Source: Mangrovitalea sediminis
Lineage (GTDB): Bacteria > Pseudomonadota > Gammaproteobacteria > Pseudomonadales > Oleiphilaceae
Reading direction: 5' to 3'
NCBI RefSeq assembly: GCF_002514725.1
Contig: NZ_NTLB01000005.1
Location: forward strand, 1 to 64,000
DNA length: 64,000 bases
Shown here: positions 14,019 through 26,137 of the stretch, in pieces
How positions within the stretch are numbered: position 1 is the stretch's first letter
Layout of the letters: each line of letters starts with the position of its first letter
Translations under genes and position numbers: made by a program
The notes under the pieces: model-generated
The model's input: only the letters and a program-made list of their open reading frames with translations
What the model was told of the DNA's origin: nothing
Database searches by the model: none

Positions 14019-15089
14019 ATGCCTACTCCCGGTTCCTTGATGTTAGACCTGCAGGGGCTTGCGCTTACCGATGAGGAAGCAGAGCTGCTGCTCGCGCCGG
14101 AAGTCGGCGGCGTTATTTTCTTTAGCCGTAATTTCCAGTCGACAGAACAGCTGGCCGCGCTGGTCGCCCAGGTCAGGGAGCGGCGTCAGGATATTGTGCT
14201 GGCGGTGGATCACGAAGGTGGGCGCGTCCAGCGTTTTCGCGAGGGCTTTTCCCGGCTGCCGCCGATGGCGGCACTTGGGCGTTGCTTTGATGCTGCGCCG
14301 GGCGAGGCCCTGAGCCTGGCTGCGGAGTGTGGCTGGGTTATGGCTGCGGAACTCCGGGCTTTTGATATTGACCTGAGTTTTGCGCCGATACTGGACCTGG
14401 ATTACGGCACCTCAACGGTTATCGGTGATCGCAGTTTTCATGCTGATCCACGAGTCATCAGTCAGCTTGCGACGGCGCTGATGGCCGGTATGCATTCTGC
14501 CGGCATGGCCGCTACAGGGAAACATTTTCCGGGGCATGGCTATGCCGTTGCTGATTCCCATGTGGCGGTACCGATCGATGAACGGCCGCTTTCAGAGATT
14601 CGGCGGGATATCCAGCCATTCCAGACGCTGATTTCCGCAGGTCTCGATGCCGTGATGCCGGCACATGTGATCTATTCGAAAGTCGATGACCGGCCGGCCG
14701 GTTTTTCGAGGCTTTGGTTGCAGACGATTTTGCGGGAGGACATGGGGTTCGACGGCGTTATCTTTAGCGATGATCTGAGTATGGCCGGTGCCGGTGTGGT
14801 GGGCGGTTTTGAGGCGCGGGCCGAAGCCGCGCTCTCTGCCGGGTGCGATATGATCCTGGTTTGCAATGCCCCGGAGGGTGCCCGCGAGGTTGTACGTTGG
14901 CTGCACGCTTCTGCGCATCGGCCGAGCTCCCGCCTTGCAACCCTGCGGGGCGAGCCGACGAAAGTTCTGGGGCTGCAGGCGCTGCAGGCTTCTGATCGTT
15001 GGCGTCATGCCCAGGATGCCATTCGGCGTATCGGCGATCTGGCAAGTGCCCACATGAATCCACTCAGAAAAGGTGAGGGAGGCGAATAA
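14019..15089 (+). CDS. nagZ: Beta-N-acetylhexosaminidase NagZ
   Basis: A cytoplasmic glycoside hydrolase family 3 enzyme that removes N-acetylglucosamine from anhydro-muropeptides during cell-wall recycling; its product is the signal for AmpC beta-lactamase induction in some relatives. Motifs seen: DHEGGRVQRF near residue 67, KHFPGHG with the catalytic His/Asp loop AVADSH (residues 168-181), and the nucleophile in IFSDDLSMAG. The 356-residue length is normal, with no signal peptide. GAGGAG precedes ATG 14019. The next gene begins directly after its stop codon. Confidence 0.95.
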   Translation: MPTPGSLMLDLQGLALTDEEAELLLAPEVGGVIFFSRNFQSTEQLAALVAQVRERRQDIVLAVDHEGGRVQRFREGFSRLPPMAALGRCFDAAPGEALSLAAECGWVMAAELRAFDIDLSFAPILDLDYGTSTVIGDRSFHADPRVISQLATALMAGMHSAGMAATGKHFPGHGYAVADSHVAVPIDERPLSEIRRDIQPFQTLISAGLDAVMPAHVIYSKVDDRPAGFSRLWLQTILREDMGFDGVIFSDDLSMAGAGVVGGFEARAEAALSAGCDMILVCNAPEGAREVVRWLHASAHRPSSRLATLRGEPTKVLGLQALQASDRWRHAQDAIRRIGDLASAHMNPLRKGEGGE

Positions 15090-17026
<1,937 letters not shown>

Positions 17027-17037
17027 ATCCATCCCAC

Positions 17038-17073
17038 GGCTCGGCCTGGTGCCGAGCCGGAGTTAACGCCGGT
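17038..17073. terminator. Hairpin between convergent genes
   Basis: A perfect 8-bp stem GGCTCGGC-CTGGT-GCCGAGCC (17038-17058) lies between the stops of the phosphorylase gene and csiV. On the plus strand it is followed, after a CCGG pair, by TTTTATT. Probably stops transcription from both sides. Confidence 0.5.
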
Positions 17074-17074
17074 T

Positions 17075-17860
17075 TTATTGTTGGGCAGGTTGCTGCTGGG
17101 GCGTGTCGCTGCTGGCGTCATCCTTCAGCGGCTCGAAGTAGATCAGCAGGCCAAGCGTTGGCGAGTCGAGGTAATGCAATTCCTGACTGCGCATGCGGCG
17201 GTTTTCCCGTAGCCATGTGATGACCTGGGGGACCCTCTGATCGGCACTTTGATCGGTCAAAGGGGCGACAACAGGGACGCTGGCGCTATCGCTCTGCATG
17301 CCGGATGTCAGCGAGTCCGGCAACGGCGGCGCGAGCGAGGGTTCGATGAATTTCAGGGACGTCAGATTTGCCGTGACATGCAGGTAGCGCTGGCGGGAGA
17401 TCTGGATATAACCTTCGGTGGCGCTATGTCCATCGGCCTGCTCGCCAATGCGGATCAGTAGTGGTGGGCTTTGATAGCCTGGCGGAAAGGCATCGTCCCA
17501 TCCGGTGAGCATCAGTACCTTGTAGTTGCCGCTACGCGTCAGACGTTCGGCCGCCTTCTGCAGATACAGGTCCTTGGCATCGACAAGCTGTAAATCCGTC
17601 TGCACCTGACCGTCCGGTCCTTCTATCCAGAGATTCTTTGCATCTGTTGTCGGTAGCGTCGGTACCGGCTTGTCAGCCATTTGCTCGGTGAGGGCATTGG
17701 GGTCGACGAGGCGCTCGAACAGGAGTATTTCTGCCCGGTAGCGGTCGGAACCCGCGGCATGGGCCGATAGACTGAAAAGGCCGCTGGAGAGCGCCAGAAC
17801 CAGCAATAGAAGCCAGGTAAGGACAGGACGGTTCGGCAGATGGACTGGCAGACTTCGCAC
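17075..17860 (-). CDS. csiV: CsiV-family peptidoglycan-associated periplasmic protein
   Basis: A protein of about 261 residues with a Sec signal peptide ending SAHA-AG. The mature part begins YRAEILLFERL and contains RLTRSGNYKVLMLTGW and the C-terminal RENRRMRSQELHYLDSPTLGLLIYFEP, which are hallmarks of CsiV, first described in Vibrio cholerae as needed for LpoA function and PBP1a activity. The start chosen is GTG at 17860, which has GGAG upstream; a TTG at 17890 would overlap mfd and lacks a ribosome site. Its pairing with mfd is common in gammaproteobacteria. Confidence 0.85.
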   Translation of the reverse strand: MRSLPVHLPNRPVLTWLLLLVLALSSGLFSLSAHAAGSDRYRAEILLFERLVDPNALTEQMADKPVPTLPTTDAKNLWIEGPDGQVQTDLQLVDAKDLYLQKAAERLTRSGNYKVLMLTGWDDAFPPGYQSPPLLIRIGEQADGHSATEGYIQISRQRYLHVTANLTSLKFIEPSLAPPLPDSLTSGMQSDSASVPVVAPLTDQSADQRVPQVITWLRENRRMRSQELHYLDSPTLGLLIYFEPLKDDASSDTPQQQPAQQ

Positions 17861-17886
17861 GGGGCTCGTTCTCCGGAATGTCAGGT

Positions 17887-20800
17887 TCAATGGGATTGCC
17901 GGGTTTTGGACTGGGGCTGAAGGCGTTCCAACATCTCTCGCAGCTCCAGGAGTTTACCATCCGCGTCATGACGCTTCAGCCGGAAACGGAACAGATTACC
18001 GTTTTCCAGGCGATACTGCAGCGGTGCACCTTGCACCAGTTTTACCAGGGTCAAGGGATCCACCTGAGTCCTTGCTGAAAATTCCAGCTTGGCCCATTCC
18101 GGCCCGGCTTCGATCTTCGTAATGCCCAGCGCTTCTGCGTCGAGACGGAGTTGCGTCTGGCGCAGCAGGTTCTTGGTGGCGTTGGGCAGCAATCCGAAAC
18201 GATCGATCATTTCCACTTGAAGCTCGTCCAGGGCTTCCTGGTCGGCGGCGCCGGCAATACGCTTGTACAGGATCAGCCGGTTGTGGACATCGGGCAGGTA
18301 GTCTTCCGGAATCAGCGCCGGGATATGCAGGTTGACCTCGGTGCCGTGCTGCAACGGCATATCAGCGTTGGGCGTTCGGCCCTCACGGATGGCCTTGACC
18401 GCTTCTTTTAGCATATCCATGTACAGCGTAAAGCCAATGGTTTCGATCTGACCGCTTTGCTCTTCGCCAAGCAGTTCACCAGCCCCGCGGATTTCGAGGT
18501 CATGGGTGGCGAGCATGAAGCCAGCACCGAGATCCTGGGCGGCGGCAATGGCGTCAAGGCGCTTCTGGGCGTCAGGTGTCAGGGTTTTCGGCGGCGGTGT
18601 CAGCAGGTAGGCATAGGCCTGGTGGTGCGAGCGTCCAACGCGACCTCGGAGCTGATGCAACTGCGCCAGGCCGAACTTGTCGGCCCTTTCGATGACAATG
18701 GTGTTGGCGCTGGGGATATCGATACCGGTTTCGATAATGGTGGTACACACCAGCACATTGAACCGTTTGTGATAGAAGTCGGACATGATCTGTTCGAGTT
18801 CTCGCTCGCGCATTTGCCCGTGGGCAACGCCGACCCGCGCCTCCGGCACCAGATCCCGCAGCACCTCGGCGGTACGGTTGATGGTGCTGACTTCATTGTG
18901 CAGAAAATACACTTGGCCGCCCCGCAGGATTTCGCGCAGCAAGGCCTCCTTGATAAGGGCCTCTTCACGTTGACGCACAAAGGTCCTGACCGACAGCCGT
19001 CGAGCCGGTGGCGTGGCGATGATGGATAGGTCGCGCAGCTGGCCCATCGCCATATTCAGGGTTCTCGGAATCGGCGTCGCCGTTAACGTCAGGATATCCA
19101 CTTCGGCGCGAAGGGACTTGAGGCGTTCTTTCTGGCCGACGCCGAAGCGGTGCTCCTCGTCGATGATAACGAGTCCGAGATTACGGAATTTGACGTCACC
19201 CTGCAGCAGCTTGTGCGTGCCGATGATGATATCCGCTGAGCCGGCAGCAACATGCTCCAGCGTGGTATCGACCTGCTTGCTGGAGCGGAATCGGCTGAGA
19301 AGCTCGACCTGGACCGGTGTTTCGGCGAAGCGATCGCGAAAGGACTCGTAGTGTTGCTGGGCGAGTAGGGTGGTCGGTACCAATACGGCCACCTGCTTGC
19401 CGGAAAAAGTGGCGAGGAAGGCCGCGCGCATGGCGACTTCCGTCTTGCCGAAGCCGACGTCGCCACAGATCAGGCGATCCATGGGACGTTCGCTGGTCAT
19501 GTCGCGGATTACCGCTTCGATGGCGGCCAGCTGGTCGGGAGTTTCCTCGAAGGGGAAGCCTGCACAGAACGCCTCGTAGGCTTCATCTGGGGCCTGGAAC
19601 TGAAATCCTTTGCGGGCCTCGCGGCGTGCATAGATGTCGAGAAGCTCGGCCGCGGTGTCGCGGATTTTTTCCAGTGCTTTCTGTTTGGCCTGGGACCAGC
19701 GTTCGTTACCCAGCTTGTGCAGTGGCGCATGATCATCGTCACTGCCGCTGTACCGTGAAATCAGGTGCAGACTGGAGACCGGAACGTAAAGCTTGGCGCC
19801 GCCTGCATACTCCAGGGTAAGAAATTCGTTGGGCTGGCCGCCGGCGTCGATGACCTGAAGACCTTTGTATCGCCCGACACCGTGGTCGATGTGTACCACT
19901 GGAGCGTCCATGCGCAATTCGGAGAGATCGCGAATAGCAACGTCGGCGCTCTCTGTGGCGCGGGCGCGGCGACGGCGCTGCATGACGCGCTGCCCGAACA
20001 GCTGCGCTTCGGTGATCAGGGCAAGTTTTCGATCCGGGAGAACCATACCCTGCTCGAGCAGGGCCGTCGTCAACATCAGTGGGCTGCGGCTGTCGATGAA
20101 TGCCGGCCAGGAGGTGGCGGCTTCGACTGTCAGGTCATGTTGGCGCAGCAGGTCGTCCAGGGCTTCCCGGCGACCGGCAGATTCGGCACAGATCAATACC
20201 CGCCCGTCGAACTGGGTCAGGAAGGCGCGAAGTCGGGCGACGGGTGCAGTGGCGCGACCGTCTATGGCGATATCGGGAACGGCTTCGGTCTGAGCGTTGA
20301 ACTCGCGGACGCCCGCCTCGCGAGGGTCGGTGTACAGCGAAATCCGGGGCCGCGGTTTGAGGCGCTCAAAAATGGTTTCTTTTCGAAGGAATAGCCTGTC
20401 TGGCGCGAGAATAGGGCGGAAACGGTCGTAACGGCGATCTTCGTAACGGGCTTCAATATCGTTTTGGAAATGGTCGATGGCGTTTTCGAGGTCTTCCGGC
20501 GTGACAATGAGGGTTTCATCGGGAAGATAGTCGAACAGTGTCGAGGTTTCCTCGAAGAACAGGGGCAAGTAGTACTCGATGCCGGGCGGTTTGATGCCGG
20601 AAACAACATCTTCGTAGATCGGGGCCTCCCTCGCCGCCTTGGGAAAGGCATCCAGCCACTGGTTGCGGAAACGGGTTCTCGCTTCTTTGTCCCAGGGATA
20701 TTCGTGGGCGGGCAACAATTCGATGCGTTCGCACCGCTCAATGGATCGCTGGGTTTCAGGGTCGAAGGTCCGCAGTGATTCGATCTCGTCATCGAAGAGG

Positions 20801-21450
20801 TCGATCCGATAGGGCGCCGCGGCTCCCATAGGGTAGATGTCGAGGATAGCCCCCCGAATGGCGTATTCGCCGTGCTCGTAAACGTTGTCGACGTGCCGGT
20901 AACCCGCGGCTTCGAGGCGCTGGCGCCACCGATCGATATCGAAGGATTGACCGACGGCCAGGACGAGGCTGTTGCCTTCCAGGTAGGCCATGGGGGGGAG
21001 CCGGTACATCAGCGTTCGTGCCGGCACCACCAGGATGCCTTGCTGCACGCGCGGAAGACGGTGCAATGATCGGATGCGCTGGGAAACGATGTCCTGATGT
21101 GGCGAGAACATGTCGTAAGGGAGCGTCTCCCAATCCGGCAGCGAGAGCACCTCGAGCTCTTGGCCTGCGGCAATGCCGCGATTCCCGTCCGAGATATTCT
21201 CCGGCGTGTCCGGGTGTTCCTCTGTGCCATGGGGCGCTTGCCCGAGGAAGAACTCGATCGCCTGTTCCAGTTGCAGTGCCTGCTCGGTGGTGGATGTCAC
21301 GACCAGGGTCAGACCGGGATGCTGGCGGGCCGCTTCGCAGATCGCCAAGGCCTTGGCGCTCCCTCGCAATCCGGTCCAATAGCGGTGATCTCCGCCTTGT
21401 TGCGGGATTTTTGCGTTCAGCAGCGACAACGGGGAAAGCGAGGCAGTCAT
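17887..21450 (-). CDS. mfd: Transcription-repair coupling factor
   Basis: A 1187-residue DNA translocase that removes RNA polymerase stalled at DNA damage and recruits UvrA. Seen in order: UvrB-homology region (residues 1-340), RNA-polymerase interaction domain with the VHIDHGVGRYKGL segment, helicase motifs GDVGFGKTEVA (Walker A, near residue 645), IIDEEHRFGVGQ (Walker B), TATPIPRTLNMA and QLRGRVGR, and the C-terminal TRCF domain. The start at 21450 gives MTASLSPL and a normal length; an upstream in-frame ATG at 21501 adds 17 residues. Its stop lies close to the csiV start, so the two are probably co-transcribed. Confidence 0.96.
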   Translation of the reverse strand: MTASLSPLSLLNAKIPQQGGDHRYWTGLRGSAKALAICEAARQHPGLTLVVTSTTEQALQLEQAIEFFLGQAPHGTEEHPDTPENISDGNRGIAAGQELEVLSLPDWETLPYDMFSPHQDIVSQRIRSLHRLPRVQQGILVVPARTLMYRLPPMAYLEGNSLVLAVGQSFDIDRWRQRLEAAGYRHVDNVYEHGEYAIRGAILDIYPMGAAAPYRIDLFDDEIESLRTFDPETQRSIERCERIELLPAHEYPWDKEARTRFRNQWLDAFPKAAREAPIYEDVVSGIKPPGIEYYLPLFFEETSTLFDYLPDETLIVTPEDLENAIDHFQNDIEARYEDRRYDRFRPILAPDRLFLRKETIFERLKPRPRISLYTDPREAGVREFNAQTEAVPDIAIDGRATAPVARLRAFLTQFDGRVLICAESAGRREALDDLLRQHDLTVEAATSWPAFIDSRSPLMLTTALLEQGMVLPDRKLALITEAQLFGQRVMQRRRRARATESADVAIRDLSELRMDAPVVHIDHGVGRYKGLQVIDAGGQPNEFLTLEYAGGAKLYVPVSSLHLISRYSGSDDDHAPLHKLGNERWSQAKQKALEKIRDTAAELLDIYARREARKGFQFQAPDEAYEAFCAGFPFEETPDQLAAIEAVIRDMTSERPMDRLICGDVGFGKTEVAMRAAFLATFSGKQVAVLVPTTLLAQQHYESFRDRFAETPVQVELLSRFRSSKQVDTTLEHVAAGSADIIIGTHKLLQGDVKFRNLGLVIIDEEHRFGVGQKERLKSLRAEVDILTLTATPIPRTLNMAMGQLRDLSIIATPPARRLSVRTFVRQREEALIKEALLREILRGGQVYFLHNEVSTINRTAEVLRDLVPEARVGVAHGQMRERELEQIMSDFYHKRFNVLVCTTIIETGIDIPSANTIVIERADKFGLAQLHQLRGRVGRSHHQAYAYLLTPPPKTLTPDAQKRLDAIAAAQDLGAGFMLATHDLEIRGAGELLGEEQSGQIETIGFTLYMDMLKEAVKAIREGRTPNADMPLQHGTEVNLHIPALIPEDYLPDVHNRLILYKRIAGAADQEALDELQVEMIDRFGLLPNATKNLLRQTQLRLDAEALGITKIEAGPEWAKLEFSARTQVDPLTLVKLVQGAPLQYRLENGNLFRFRLKRHDADGKLLELREMLERLQPQSKTRQSH

Positions 21451-21710
21451 GGTGTTCGGGCGTATCTCGGCACGGGGTGAACGGGGGCGAATGCTTGGCA
21501 TCGCGCCATTCTAGCGATCAGGGGACGGGGTGTCATGGCAAATGGCGGGCCATCGGGCCAAAAAATCCCCCTGGAAAGCACCACCGGAGCTCCGTACAGA
21601 GATATTCAACCGGGCCTGGATCAAGGTTCGGTTTGTTTCGATTTGCGGTCGATTGCATGACATTGGATAATGTGCGCCCCGTTATTCGTGCTACCAAGAG
21701 GTCTGACAAC

Positions 21711-23174
21711 GTGAGTCACGAGCAGATGAACCAGTATTTCGCCGACTGGAAAGACCGGGAAGCCATGGCAGAAGCCATGATTCCTCTGATTGGACGCCTG
21801 TATCGCAAGAACAATGTGGTTACGTCCATCTACGGCAAGGCGATCATTAACCAGTCTGTCGTCGGCATTCTTCGGGCTCACCGCTTCGTCCGTCAGATCG
21901 AGGCGAATGAACTGGCCGTTAAGGATACGCTGCCTATTTTGCAGGAGCTCGACAAACTCAACCTGGGACGTGCCCATATCGATATCGGCAAGCTTGCGGT
22001 CCGTTACCAGGCCGTGAAGGACACCGTATCCCTGAATGACTTCCTGCGAGAGGAAGTGGCGGAGGTTGTCGGCAAAGGCGACGAAGAAGCCAGCGTCGAA
22101 GACACCAAGGATATCGTGCTGTACGGTTTTGGTCGTATCGGTCGCATGCTGACACGCATCCTGATCGAAAAGGCCGGGGGCGGCAACAACCTGCGTCTGC
22201 GCGCCATTGTGGTGCGCAACGGCGGTGCCGAAAACGATCTCGAGAAACGCGCCAGCCTGCTGCGTCGCGACTCCGTGCATGGCCCCTTCAATGGCACCAT
22301 CACCATTGACGAAGAGCGCAGTGCGCTGATCGTTAACGGCAATTTTATCCAGGTCATCTATTCCGATGGCCCGGACAAGGTGGATTACACCGAGTACGGC
22401 ATCAACAATGCCATCGTGATCGACAACACCGGTAAATGGCGCGATGCGGAAGGCCTGGGCCTCCACCTCAAGTCCAAGGGTGTTTGCCGGGTGCTGCTGA
22501 CGGCGCCGGGTAAAGGCGACATCAAGAACATCGTATACGGGATCAATAACGACTGTATCACCAGCGATGACCACATCCTGTCGGCAGCGTCCTGTACCAC
22601 CAATGCGATTACGCCCGTTCTCAAGGCGATCAACGACGAGTTCGGTATTATCGACGGTCACGTCGAGACGGTGCACTCCTACACCAATGACCAGAACCTG
22701 ATCGACAATTACCACAAGGGGTCCCGTCGTGGTCGTAGCGCACCCCTGAACATGGTTATTACCGAGACGGGTGCTGCCAAGGCTGTCGCCAAAGCCCTGC
22801 CGGAGCTGAAAGGCAAGCTCACCGGCAATGCGATTCGTGTGCCGACCCCGAACGTCTCCCTGGCAATCCTCAACCTCAACCTGAAGGCTGATGTCACCAG
22901 CGAGCAGATTAATGAATATCTGCGCGAGATGGCACTGCATTCGGAGCTTCAGCGTCAGATCGATTTTGTGAACTCGCCAGAAGTGGTTTCAACGGACTTC
23001 GTCGGGTCTCGTCGCGCAGGTGTTGTCGATGCCCAGGCAACCATCGCTAATGGCAATCGCGCCGTCCTGTATGTTTGGTACGACAACGAGGCCGGCTATA
23101 GCGCCCAGGTCATCCGTGTCGTCAATCAGATGGCCGGTGTGACGTATCCGATCTTTCCCAAGCGCGGTCGCTAA
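21711..23174 (+). CDS. gap: Glyceraldehyde-3-phosphate dehydrogenase with N-terminal extension
   Basis: A protein of about 487 residues. The C-terminal 360 residues are a full GAPDH with the NAD motif YGFGRIGR (near residue 135) and the catalytic cysteine in SAASCTTNAITP. The first 125 residues are a helical extension (WKDREAMAEAMIPLIGRLYRKNNVVTSIYG) shared with Pseudomonas PA3001-type enzymes and absent from E. coli GapA. It catalyses the NAD-dependent oxidation of glyceraldehyde 3-phosphate or its reverse. I use the GTG at 21711 (AAGAGG upstream); ATG codons at 21657 and 21726 are alternatives. The open frame extends far upstream into mfd antisense, which is not real coding. Confidence 0.9.
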   Translation: MSHEQMNQYFADWKDREAMAEAMIPLIGRLYRKNNVVTSIYGKAIINQSVVGILRAHRFVRQIEANELAVKDTLPILQELDKLNLGRAHIDIGKLAVRYQAVKDTVSLNDFLREEVAEVVGKGDEEASVEDTKDIVLYGFGRIGRMLTRILIEKAGGGNNLRLRAIVVRNGGAENDLEKRASLLRRDSVHGPFNGTITIDEERSALIVNGNFIQVIYSDGPDKVDYTEYGINNAIVIDNTGKWRDAEGLGLHLKSKGVCRVLLTAPGKGDIKNIVYGINNDCITSDDHILSAASCTTNAITPVLKAINDEFGIIDGHVETVHSYTNDQNLIDNYHKGSRRGRSAPLNMVITETGAAKAVAKALPELKGKLTGNAIRVPTPNVSLAILNLNLKADVTSEQINEYLREMALHSELQRQIDFVNSPEVVSTDFVGSRRAGVVDAQATIANGNRAVLYVWYDNEAGYSAQVIRVVNQMAGVTYPIFPKRGR

Positions 23175-23588
23175 GGTCGCTCGCCGGCACGGTTGATACC
23201 TCAGCCGTGTCGGTTTGGGTGTTCATCGTCGGTTGTTCTGCCCGGACTATGGCCAGCGGAACCCCGGCGGTGGCGCCTATCCCCTCTATCTTCAAGGCGG
23301 AATCCGGGCCTGTCCGGTTGCCGGCCTGAACTCGAAATACTCCCGATTGTGTCAGCTTTTGCCTTGTTACTGCTGGGGTTTCAGGTCTTTTGCGGTCTGG
23401 CAATAGGGGACTTTGATCTCTATAATTGGAACGCTTTTTCCGATCGTCGACAGGCATTCCGGTGCTTTTGTTGAGCATGCGTCGCGCTAAAGGGCTGACC
23501 TGCGTCCGCAAGACCCCCTTAGGTCCGCCGAAGCCGTTGATCCAGCGTCGACGATTCATTTTTCGCTTTCAAAATGTGGTTAGGGCTG
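23175..23588. other. 414-bp intergenic region upstream of nqrA
   Basis: No convincing gene is seen. It contains a TATAAT box at 23421-23426 with a weak TGGCAA (23398-23403) at 17-base spacing, which is the best candidate for the nqr promoter and would give a 5' UTR of about 155 bases. A minus-strand frame here has no family features and is rejected. Confidence 0.5.
23398..23426 (+). promoter_or_regulatory. Candidate promoter of the nqr operon
   Basis: Consensus -10 TATAAT with TGGCAA 17 bases upstream, a poor -35 match. No other good -10 sequence was noticed between gap and nqrA. Confidence 0.5.
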
Positions 23589-24935
23589 ATGATAAAGATC
23601 AAGAAAGGCCTGGATCTTCCCATTCGTGGTGCCCCAGAGCAAACGATCACCCCGGCCAATCCTGTTCGCCATGTCGCTTTGGTTGGTTTTGATTACAACG
23701 GCCTGAAGCCAACCATGGCGGTTCAGGAAGGGGATCGCGTCAAGCGCGGATCGTTGCTGTTCACGGACAAGAAGAACGAGGGCGTGCGCTTCACGTCGCC
23801 GGCGGCGGGAACGGTCAAGGCTATTCTTCGTGGTGAGCGCCGTGTATTTCAGTCGCTCGTTATCGAGGTGAATGATGACGAGGCTGAACGTTTCGCACAG
23901 TACAGCGACTCTGATATTGCCAATCTCCAGCGCCAGCAGGTCGTGGATAATCTTGTCGAATCGGGGCTTTGGACCGCGTTTCGCACCCGTCCTTTCAGCA
24001 AGGTGCCGGCCATTGACAGTGTGCCGCACTCGATCTTCGTGCCGGTTATCGATACCCAGCCCCTGGCTGCTGACCCGATTGTGGTCGTCAACACCGACAG
24101 CGAGGCCTTCAAGCGAGGGCTTCAGGTCATTCGTAAGCTGACTCAGGGGAAGGTCTTCGTCTGTGCGGCTCCGGATGCAACTCTGCCGCTGCCGAACGAC
24201 GATTCCGTCGAGCAGGTGTCGGTAGCGGGCCCGCATCCCGCGGGTAATGTCGGGACCCATATCCATTTCCTGGATCCTGTCAGTGCGACAAAAACGGTCT
24301 GGCATATTGGTTATCAGGATGTCATGGCCGTCGGCAAACTTTTTGTGACTGGCGAGCTTCCCGTCGAGCGAATCGTGGCGATCGGGGGCCCCAAGGCCCG
24401 CAAGCCGCGCCTGGTGAAGACCCGTTTGGGTGCCAGTTTCAACGAGCTGCTGCAGGGTGAAGCGGAAGAAGGCGCAGATGTCCGTGCGATCTCGGGTTCC
24501 GTTTTTGGCGGTCGAACCGGACGCGACTCTTGTGCCTATCTCGGTCGCTATGCCAACCAGGTCAGCCTGTTGGAAGAAGGGACGCACCGGGATTTTATGG
24601 GCTGGCTGTCGCCGGGTACACAACGCTTTTCCGTGTTGAATATCTACCTTTCCAAACTGATGTCTGGACGTCTGTTCAATTTCACCACTTCCACCAATGG
24701 CAGTGAGCGTGCCATGGTGCCGGTGGGAACCTACGAGCGTGTCATGCCCCTCGACATCCTGCCGACCCAACTGTTGCGTTCGCTGATCGTGGGCGATACC
24801 GAAACGGCGCAGAAACTGGGGGCGTTGGAGTTGGATGAAGAGGATCTGGCGCTCTGTACCTTCGTCTGCCCGGGCAAGTATGAATACGGTCCGATCTTGC
24901 GTGACAACCTGACCCGTATCGAGATAGAGGGCTGA
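23589..24935 (+). CDS. nqrA: Na+-translocating NADH:quinone reductase subunit A
   Basis: The 448-residue cytoplasm-facing subunit of the sodium pump Na+-NQR, associated with ubiquinone binding. The N terminus [18 protein letters not shown] is the family start, and TAGGGC precedes the ATG. Segments typical of NqrA include [26 protein letters not shown] and the C-terminal [21 protein letters not shown]. It heads six contiguous nqr genes with gaps of 29 bases or less, or overlaps. Confidence 0.95.
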   Translation: MIKIKKGLDLPIRGAPEQTITPANPVRHVALVGFDYNGLKPTMAVQEGDRVKRGSLLFTDKKNEGVRFTSPAAGTVKAILRGERRVFQSLVIEVNDDEAERFAQYSDSDIANLQRQQVVDNLVESGLWTAFRTRPFSKVPAIDSVPHSIFVPVIDTQPLAADPIVVVNTDSEAFKRGLQVIRKLTQGKVFVCAAPDATLPLPNDDSVEQVSVAGPHPAGNVGTHIHFLDPVSATKTVWHIGYQDVMAVGKLFVTGELPVERIVAIGGPKARKPRLVKTRLGASFNELLQGEAEEGADVRAISGSVFGGRTGRDSCAYLGRYANQVSLLEEGTHRDFMGWLSPGTQRFSVLNIYLSKLMSGRLFNFTTSTNGSERAMVPVGTYERVMPLDILPTQLLRSLIVGDTETAQKLGALELDEEDLALCTFVCPGKYEYGPILRDNLTRIEIEG

Positions 24936-24937
24936 TC

Positions 24938-26137
24938 ATGGCGCTACGCAAATTCCTTGACCGGATCGAACCCCATTTCGTGAAAGGGGGACGCTTCGAG
25001 AAATGGTTCGCGCTCTACGAAGCGGTGGATACCATTTTCTACTCTCCCGGCAAAGTGACCGGGACCACTGCGCATGTGCGTGACGGTATCGATCTGAAAC
25101 GGATCATGATTACCGTTTGGCTGTGTGTTTTCCCCGCCATGTTTTTCGGGATGTACAACGTCGGCCTGCAAGCCAACAGCTTCCTGGCGGAGGGACATGC
25201 GCCTGCGATGCTCGATTGGCATCAGCGGCTTATCTCTGCGCTGGTGGGGCATGATCCTGCGAGCATCTGGGATAACTTCGTCTATGGCGCGGTTTACTTC
25301 GTACCGATCTACGTCGTCACCTTTATTGTGGGTGGTTTCTGGGAAGTGCTGTTTGCGACTGTCCGCCGCCACGAGATCAACGAAGGATTCTTCGTCACCT
25401 CTATCCTGTTTGCCTTGATCCTGCCGCCGACGATTCCGTTGTGGCAGGTGGCTTTGGGCATCAGTTTCGGTGTGGTGATGGGTAAGGAAGTCTTTGGCGG
25501 TACCGGCAAGAACTTCCTCAACCCGGCATTGGCCGGACGTGCCTTCCTGTTTTTCGCCTACCCGGCCTATATGTCTGGCGATGCGGTTTGGACGGCTGTG
25601 GACGGTTTCAGTGGCGCGACTCCGCTGAGTGTGGCTGCGAGTGGCGGTATGCAGGCGTTGCAGGGGCATCTGACCTGGATGGACGCGTTCCTCGGCTTCA
25701 TGCAAGGCAGTGTCGGTGAAACGTCGACATTGGCGATCCTTATCGGTGGCGCTGTGTTGCTGATCATGCGCATTGCCTCCTACCGAATTGTCGGTGGCGT
25801 GCTGCTGGGCATGATTGCGATGTCGTTGACCTTCAACCTGATCGGCTCCGACACCAACCCGATGTTTGCCGTGCCGGCTTATTGGCATCTGGTGCTGGGT
25901 GGTTTCGCCTTCGGCATGATGTTTATGGCGACCGATCCTGTTTCTGCAGCGATGACCGACACAGGAAAGTGGGTGTTCGGGATACTTGTCGGTGTGATGG
26001 TCGTTCTGATCCGGGTCGTGAATCCGGCTTATCCGGAAGGCATGATGCTGGCGATTCTGTTTGCCAACCTCTTTGCGCCCTTTATCGACCACATTGTGGT
26101 CCAGGCCAATATCAAACGGAGGCTCGCACGTGTCTGA
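24938..26137 (+). CDS. nqrB: Na+-NQR subunit B
   Basis: A 399-residue subunit with about ten transmembrane helices that carries the sodium pathway, riboflavin and one covalent FMN. The flavinylation motif SGAT is present in [10 protein letters not shown] (attachment threonine T228). The start is 2 bases after the nqrA stop with GAGGG upstream. An intact SGAT motif implies that an ApbE flavin transferase exists in this cell, although none is encoded in this operon. Confidence 0.96.
   Translation: MALRKFLDRIEPHFVKGGRFEKWFALYEAVDTIFYSPGKVTGTTAHVRDGIDLKRIMITVWLCVFPAMFFGMYNVGLQANSFLAEGHAPAMLDWHQRLISALVGHDPASIWDNFVYGAVYFVPIYVVTFIVGGFWEVLFATVRRHEINEGFFVTSILFALILPPTIPLWQVALGISFGVVMGKEVFGGTGKNFLNPALAGRAFLFFAYPAYMSGDAVWTAVDGFSGATPLSVAASGGMQALQGHLTWMDAFLGFMQGSVGETSTLAILIGGAVLLIMRIASYRIVGGVLLGMIAMSLTFNLIGSDTNPMFAVPAYWHLVLGGFAFGMMFMATDPVSAAMTDTGKWVFGILVGVMVVLIRVVNPAYPEGMMLAILFANLFAPFIDHIVVQANIKRRLARV

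Noticed and set aside
21018-21710. In-frame upstream extension of gap (to 718 residues)
   Set aside because: It is antisense to mfd, has no family sequence and lacks a ribosome site; a start near 21711 fits the known N terminus.
23122-23559. 145-residue minus-strand frame between gap and nqrA
   Set aside because: Low-complexity, Arg/Thr-rich translation, no ribosome site or family motif, and it overlaps the gap 3' end.
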